This document shows, one piece after another, positions 6,012-8,869 of a stretch of 8,869 nucleotides of DNA. The stretch is from positions 1-8,869 of the forward strand of contig JAISXK010000039.1 in the NCBI GenBank assembly GCA_031270585.1, in the 5' to 3' direction. The notes beneath the pieces were generated by a model. That model did not search any database and was not told where the DNA came from. It was given only the letters and a program-made list of their open reading frames with translations. A program made the translations under genes and the position numbers. This DNA comes from Clostridiales bacterium (GTDB lineage Bacteria > Bacillota > Clostridia > Christensenellales > CAG-138). Each line of letters starts with the position of its first letter. Position 1 is the first letter of the stretch.

Positions 6012-6545
6012 ATGGACGAACGTATTACTAAAACGAATAAAAGCATAAAGGACGCTTTTTTACACCTTCGGGAGCAGTTTCCTCTGCATAAAATCAAGGT
6101 TAGAGAACTGTGCCGCATCGCGCAGATCAATAAAACCACTTTCTACCGCCGCTATGATGATATATATGCGCTTGCTGAGGAAGTTGAAGAAGATATGATC
6201 AACAAGTTTGTGAGCGATTTAAACAAGGGAAAGTCGCTATATGAAGATCCGGGTGATTTTTTCCTGGCGCTCGATAAAACGATGAACAGCGCAAATGAAA
6301 AGGTGAAGTGTATCCTGTTTTCCGACAAGGTGGAAACCATGTGGGATAAGCTGGAGGTGAGCTTGAAGGAGCAATACCTTGCTGGGAAAAGTTCACTGAA
6401 AGAGTATGTGGCGCTCACTTTTGCAATCGGCGGTGTTTCAAACGTTTGCCTGGGGTTTTACCGGGACGGCACGGAAATAAACGTGTATGAAATATATGCT
6501 ATGCTCGCGGAGCTCGTGAACAAATCCCTGAACGCAAATACTTGA
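6012..6545 (+). CDS. TetR/AcrR-family transcriptional regulator
   Basis: A 177-residue protein with a TetR-type DNA-binding domain. After the opening helix (TNKSIKDAFLHLREQF, residues 8-23) comes the helix-turn-helix at about 29-48 (KVRELCRIAQINKTTFYRRY). The remaining 130 residues are mostly predicted helical and would form the ligand and dimerisation domain; they show no motif I can tie to a ligand. The ribosome binding site GAGGG (6000-6004) is seven bases before the ATG. It is on the same strand as, and 198 bases ahead of, the surface flavin reductase gene, so it is a likely regulator of that gene. The intervening DNA is rich in inverted repeats. It is only loosely similar to the first TetR protein of the window, beyond the shared fold, so the two probably sense different ligands. 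Confidence 0.88.
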   Translation: MDERITKTNKSIKDAFLHLREQFPLHKIKVRELCRIAQINKTTFYRRYDDIYALAEEVEEDMINKFVSDLNKGKSLYEDPGDFFLALDKTMNSANEKVKCILFSDKVETMWDKLEVSLKEQYLAGKSSLKEYVALTFAIGGVSNVCLGFYRDGTEINVYEIYAMLAELVNKSLNANT

Positions 6546-6594
6546 TATTTTTTGGCCCTATATTCTCCAATTCCATATCGTTTTGCAACCATTG

Positions 6595-6625
6595 CGGCAA
6601 ATAGTTGACTAAGCAACTTTTGCCG
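6595..6625 (+). repeat. Hairpin A of the reductase leader
   Basis: CGGCAAATAGTTG (6595-6607) pairs with CAACTTTTGCCG (6614-6625) across the loop ACTAAG. This gives 12 Watson-Crick pairs with one bulged T at 6602. It is followed by a moderately T-rich stretch rather than a clean T-run, so it could be a weak terminator of the TetR transcript or an attenuator arm. Confidence 0.55.
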
Positions 6626-6663
6626 TTGATTGCTGCTTGTTTTTGCTACGGTGGTTGCTTAGT
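6608..6663. repeat. Perfect 10-bp inverted repeat of the reductase leader
   Basis: ACTAAGCAAC (6608-6617) and GTTGCTTAGT (6654-6663) are exact complements separated by 36 bases. The left arm contains the loop and part of the right arm of hairpin A, so the two folds exclude each other. The right arm overlaps the tentative -10 of the reductase promoter. Confidence 0.6.
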
Positions 6664-6665
6664 AT
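6637..6665 (+). promoter_or_regulatory. Tentative promoter of the surface reductase gene
   Basis: TTGTTT (6637-6642) and TAGTAT (6660-6665) are 17 bases apart; matches to consensus are 3 of 6 and 4 of 6. Transcription from here would start near 6672, leaving the inverted repeats at 6595-6663 as DNA sites rather than RNA folds. If instead the gene is read through from the TetR promoter, those repeats would be in the RNA. Confidence 0.25.
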
Positions 6666-6743
6666 GTATTTGTGCTTGTCAAAATTGAAGCAATCAATTT
6701 CCCAAGCCACAATTCTATTACATTTCCAAATGGAGGAAAGAAC

Positions 6744-8660
6744 ATGAAAAAAACACTCGCATTACTACTCATAATTGCATGTTTGCTTGGTGTATGGGGA
6801 TGCGCGCCACAACAACAAACGAGCGAGCCATCCACGACAGTTCCAGCGGAAACAACGCCGCAGGTAGCTGTAACGGATGCACCTGAGGGGTCTTTTGCAC
6901 CCGGTACATATACAGGCTCCGCCCAGGGGATGTACAGCACCATCATAGTGGAAGTGACGCTTGACGAAAGCGCCATAACGGACGTTGAGGTCGTGTCCCA
7001 AAACGATACACTTCAAATTGCCGCAGCTGCGGTTAACGAAATGCCCGGTAAAATACTTGCAGCACAATCCGTGGGTGTGGATACGACAACCGGCGCAACG
7101 ATGACTTCCTTCGCCATCCTCAACGCAACCCGCTCGGCTTTGGAAGAAGCTGGCGCATTGGATGCGTTCTCAGCAAAAGTGGAGCCTGCCCAAAAAAATG
7201 AGGCGGCGGCGGAAAGCTTTGATGTTGTCGTTGTAGGCGGCGGTGGCTCTGGCCTGAGCGCGGCTGCATATGCGGCGCAAAACGGCGCATCCGTCCTGGT
7301 TTTGGAAAAGGTGGCGTATACCGGCGGCTCAACGGCGCTCTCAGGCGGCGGCATGATCATCGGCGGAAGCCGGTATAATGAAGCCATTGGCTATGACTAT
7401 ACGCCGGAGGAGTTTGTGCAATACTATGTCAATATCGCTAACAGCAGGAAAGATCGGCCTGAAGATATGTGGATCAATGAAAGCCTCATAGAAAAAGTAG
7501 GAGCCATCTCAGGAAAAACATTTGAAGAATTTATTGATGCAGGACTTCCTATGCCGGAGGGGTGGCAGGAAGGCCCGTGGGCAGCAGTTCCGGAGCACCA
7601 TTTGCTGTCACTGGGGAAAGGCCATATGGTAACGGAGTCTTGGGCGGAGGGCCGCGGCTTGGTATCCTTTGGCAATTTCACGCTGCCTGCGCCTTTAGGT
7701 GCCGGAAGATTTTTTAGCGAGTGGCTCACATCCTTCACAAAAAGTAACGGGGCCGAGGTGCGCGTAAACTCCGCTGTCACAGAGCTGGTCATTGAAAGCG
7801 GAACAGTAACGGGTGTAAAAGTGGAGGATGAAGAAAAAACCTATGTGGTAAACGCGAAGAAAGTGATCCTCGCGTGCGGCGGCATGGAACAAAATGCGGA
7901 GCTTGTAAAAGAATACGCGCCGGAAATCGCAGGAGCGCAGGTTGCCGCTTGCCCCGGAAATACAGGGGACTTCCTATCTCTTACAAAATCGCTTAACCCC
8001 GTGCTGACGGGTTATGGAAGCGCAGCACAGGTGGGCGTAGACGCACGCTATGAAGCAAACACGCCATATGGTGCGGTATCACTTGCCGGATTATCAATAT
8101 GGGTCAACAAAGAGGGAAACCGCTTTGTGAATGAAACGGGCCACTATTATGATTTGGCTCGCGACCTCAAGCAGCAAACTGACGCGATGGCTTGGGGCAT
8201 TGCCGACAAAAACAACCCGAATATAGCGGTAATTGAACAAGCTGTAGCTGAGGGGATAAACTATAAAGCAGATACGCTTGAAGAACTGGCAGAGCTGATA
8301 AAGGTTCCGGCGGACAAATTGATTTCGGCTGTGAACTTGTTTAACGAAGAGCGCGAGGCAGGAAAAGACGACAGTGCTTATGGTGTGACAAATGAACGGA
8401 TGATGCCTGTGCTGGAAGCGCCGTTTTACGCGCAGCCCGTACGTCCGGTTTTGATGTTTACCCTTACAGGCTTACAGGCAAATGACAATTGCCAATTGCT
8501 CAATCAATCAGGTGAAATCATTCCCAACCTGTACGGAACGGGCGAAGTCGTATTCGCCAATACGTTCTTTGAAAACTACATTGCAGGTGGAAGCGCAATT
8601 CAAAATGCTATCATGACGGGCCGCATTGCGGGCGAGCACGCCGTACAGGAAATCATATAA
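6744..8660 (+). CDS. Lipoprotein FMN/FAD-dependent reductase (FMN_bind plus fumarate-reductase-like FAD domain), substrate unknown
   Basis: A 638-residue predicted cell-surface flavoenzyme. Residues 1-20 form a lipoprotein signal ending in VWGC, with C20 as the lipid site (W at -2 is unusual). A Q/S/T/P-rich tether runs to about 50. Residues 51-140 are an FMN-binding domain with D113-T-T-T-G-A-T119, matching the ApbE flavinylation motif with T119 as the FMN attachment site. The FAD_binding_2 domain follows, with VVVVGGGGSGLSAAA (161-175), TGGSTALSGGG (193-203), ILACGGM (375-381), NTGD (406-409), NKEGNRFVNE (455-464) and YGTGEV (597-602). Such proteins take electrons from the membrane and reduce external acceptors such as fumarate, urocanate or cinnamates. 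The usual arginine after RFVNE and the GANRLGG arginine appear to be Y468/Y469 and NYIAGG (611-616) here, so a dicarboxylate substrate is unlikely. GGAGG seven bases upstream sets the start. The gene follows a TetR gene. Confidence 0.92.
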   Translation: MKKTLALLLIIACLLGVWGCAPQQQTSEPSTTVPAETTPQVAVTDAPEGSFAPGTYTGSAQGMYSTIIVEVTLDESAITDVEVVSQNDTLQIAAAAVNEMPGKILAAQSVGVDTTTGATMTSFAILNATRSALEEAGALDAFSAKVEPAQKNEAAAESFDVVVVGGGGSGLSAAAYAAQNGASVLVLEKVAYTGGSTALSGGGMIIGGSRYNEAIGYDYTPEEFVQYYVNIANSRKDRPEDMWINESLIEKVGAISGKTFEEFIDAGLPMPEGWQEGPWAAVPEHHLLSLGKGHMVTESWAEGRGLVSFGNFTLPAPLGAGRFFSEWLTSFTKSNGAEVRVNSAVTELVIESGTVTGVKVEDEEKTYVVNAKKVILACGGMEQNAELVKEYAPEIAGAQVAACPGNTGDFLSLTKSLNPVLTGYGSAAQVGVDARYEANTPYGAVSLAGLSIWVNKEGNRFVNETGHYYDLARDLKQQTDAMAWGIADKNNPNIAVIEQAVAEGINYKADTLEELAELIKVPADKLISAVNLFNEEREAGKDDSAYGVTNERMMPVLEAPFYAQPVRPVLMFTLTGLQANDNCQLLNQSGEIIPNLYGTGEVVFANTFFENYIAGGSAIQNAIMTGRIAGEHAVQEII

Positions 8661-8718
8661 AATTTTTTATTCCTGACATTAGGAACAAACAGATGCCAAT
8701 TTAGGCGAGAATAAACAT

Positions 8719-8744
8719 GGGGCTGTCCAGAAATGGGCAGCCCC
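8719..8744 (+). terminator. GC-rich hairpin downstream of the reductase, lacking a T-run
   Basis: GGGGCTGTCC (8719-8728) pairs with GGGCAGCCCC (8735-8744) around the loop AGAAAT, ten pairs including one G-T. What follows is TTAACAAAAAAAAG, so the expected T-run is reduced to TT. It is likely a terminator-like stem that lost its tract, or a transcript-stabilising hairpin. A better terminator follows at 8765-8802. Confidence 0.45.
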
Positions 8745-8764
8745 TTAACAAAAAAAAGAGTAAC

Positions 8765-8802
8765 AAAAAAGCGGCACTTTCAGTAGAGAAAGGCCGTTTT
8801 TT
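8765..8802 (+). terminator. Intrinsic terminator of the surface reductase gene
   Basis: The stem is CTTTC (8777-8781) with GAAAG (8788-8792), then CGGC (8772-8775) with GCCG (8793-8796), with bulges at A8776 and G8771. It is extended by AAAAAA (8765-8770) against TTTTTT (8797-8802). The T-run directly after the GC stem makes it a proper plus-strand terminator, and the A-run on the left gives some activity in the opposite direction too. The remaining bases to 8869 are AT-rich with no gene visible. Confidence 0.72.
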
Positions 8803-8869
8803 GGTATAAAATTTATATGTGAAAACAAATCAAATACACAAAAAGTATAGTAGAAATCAGCGGGGATAT

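Larger units (their letters stand above)
6546..6743 (+). promoter_or_regulatory. Structured leader between the TetR gene and the surface reductase gene
   Basis: No gene is seen in these 198 bases. They contain at least three sets of complementary segments that compete with each other. Segment 6595-6607 pairs with 6614-6625; segment 6608-6617 pairs perfectly with 6654-6663; segment 6625-6634 pairs with 6689-6698 (nine Watson-Crick pairs and one G-T). The first two share CAAC at 6614-6617 and so cannot form together, a geometry seen in attenuators and riboswitches. The motif GCAAC, or its complement GTTGC, occurs at 6585, 6613 and 6654, which could instead be repeated protein-binding half-sites. 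The ribosome binding site GGAGG (6732-6736) is seven bases from the ATG. Confidence 0.5.

Noticed and set aside
6672..6743. Upstream in-frame start (TTG) extending the surface reductase by 24 residues
   Set aside because: It would bury the lipoprotein signal peptide and ignore the GGAGG that is correctly spaced for the ATG at 6744.
1..8869. CRISPR array, tRNA or rRNA genes
   Set aside because: I found no regularly spaced direct repeats, no tRNA-like cloverleaf and no recognisable rRNA sequence on reading through the window.

Overview
The window looks like a chromosomal segment of an anaerobic, low-to-mid-GC Gram-positive bacterium, most likely a clostridial Firmicute. The signs are strong AGGAGG-type ribosome binding sites, the pgk-tpiA-gpmI gene order, a lipoprotein flavin reductase of the type used in Gram-positive anaerobic respiration, and an Old Yellow Enzyme relative close to the clostridial 2-enoate reductases. 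I cannot place it more narrowly.

Layout. Positions 1-812 (minus strand) hold the first 270 codons of an Old Yellow Enzyme/2-enoate-reductase-like flavoenzyme, cut by the window edge. A TetR-family regulator (986-1558, plus) is divergent from it. The 173-bp gap between them carries a 19-bp near-perfect palindrome over the regulator's -35 box, a good operator candidate. A 239-bp spacer with a clear promoter then leads into a three-gene lower-glycolysis operon: pgk (1798-2985), tpiA (3024-3770) and gpmI (3838-5388). All three have the expected catalytic residues. The usual neighbours gap (upstream) and eno (downstream) are not there.

Positions 5389-6011 contain no intact gene. They hold a 20-bp-arm hairpin, several smaller inverted repeats, and a frameshifted fragment resembling the C-terminal tail of a helicase from integrative conjugative elements, so this looks like a decayed mobile-element scar. 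A second TetR-family regulator (6012-6545) follows. After a 198-bp leader full of mutually exclusive inverted repeats comes a 638-residue predicted lipoprotein (6744-8660). It has an FMN-binding domain with an ApbE-type flavinylation motif fused to an FAD-binding fumarate-reductase-like domain. The arginines typical of fumarate reductases appear to be replaced, so the substrate is probably not fumarate. Two hairpins follow, the second a convincing terminator.

How the parts fit. The conserved glycolytic core is flanked on both sides by accessory units of the same design: a TetR regulator next to a flavin-dependent reductase of C=C bonds or related electron acceptors. One enzyme is predicted cytoplasmic (OYE-like) and one cell-surface (flavinylated lipoprotein). 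A plausible reading, which is inference only, is that each regulator senses the unsaturated compound its neighbouring enzyme reduces. The strongest leads for something undescribed are the surface reductase with its unusual active site, its structured leader, and the palindromic operator at the OYE/TetR pair.
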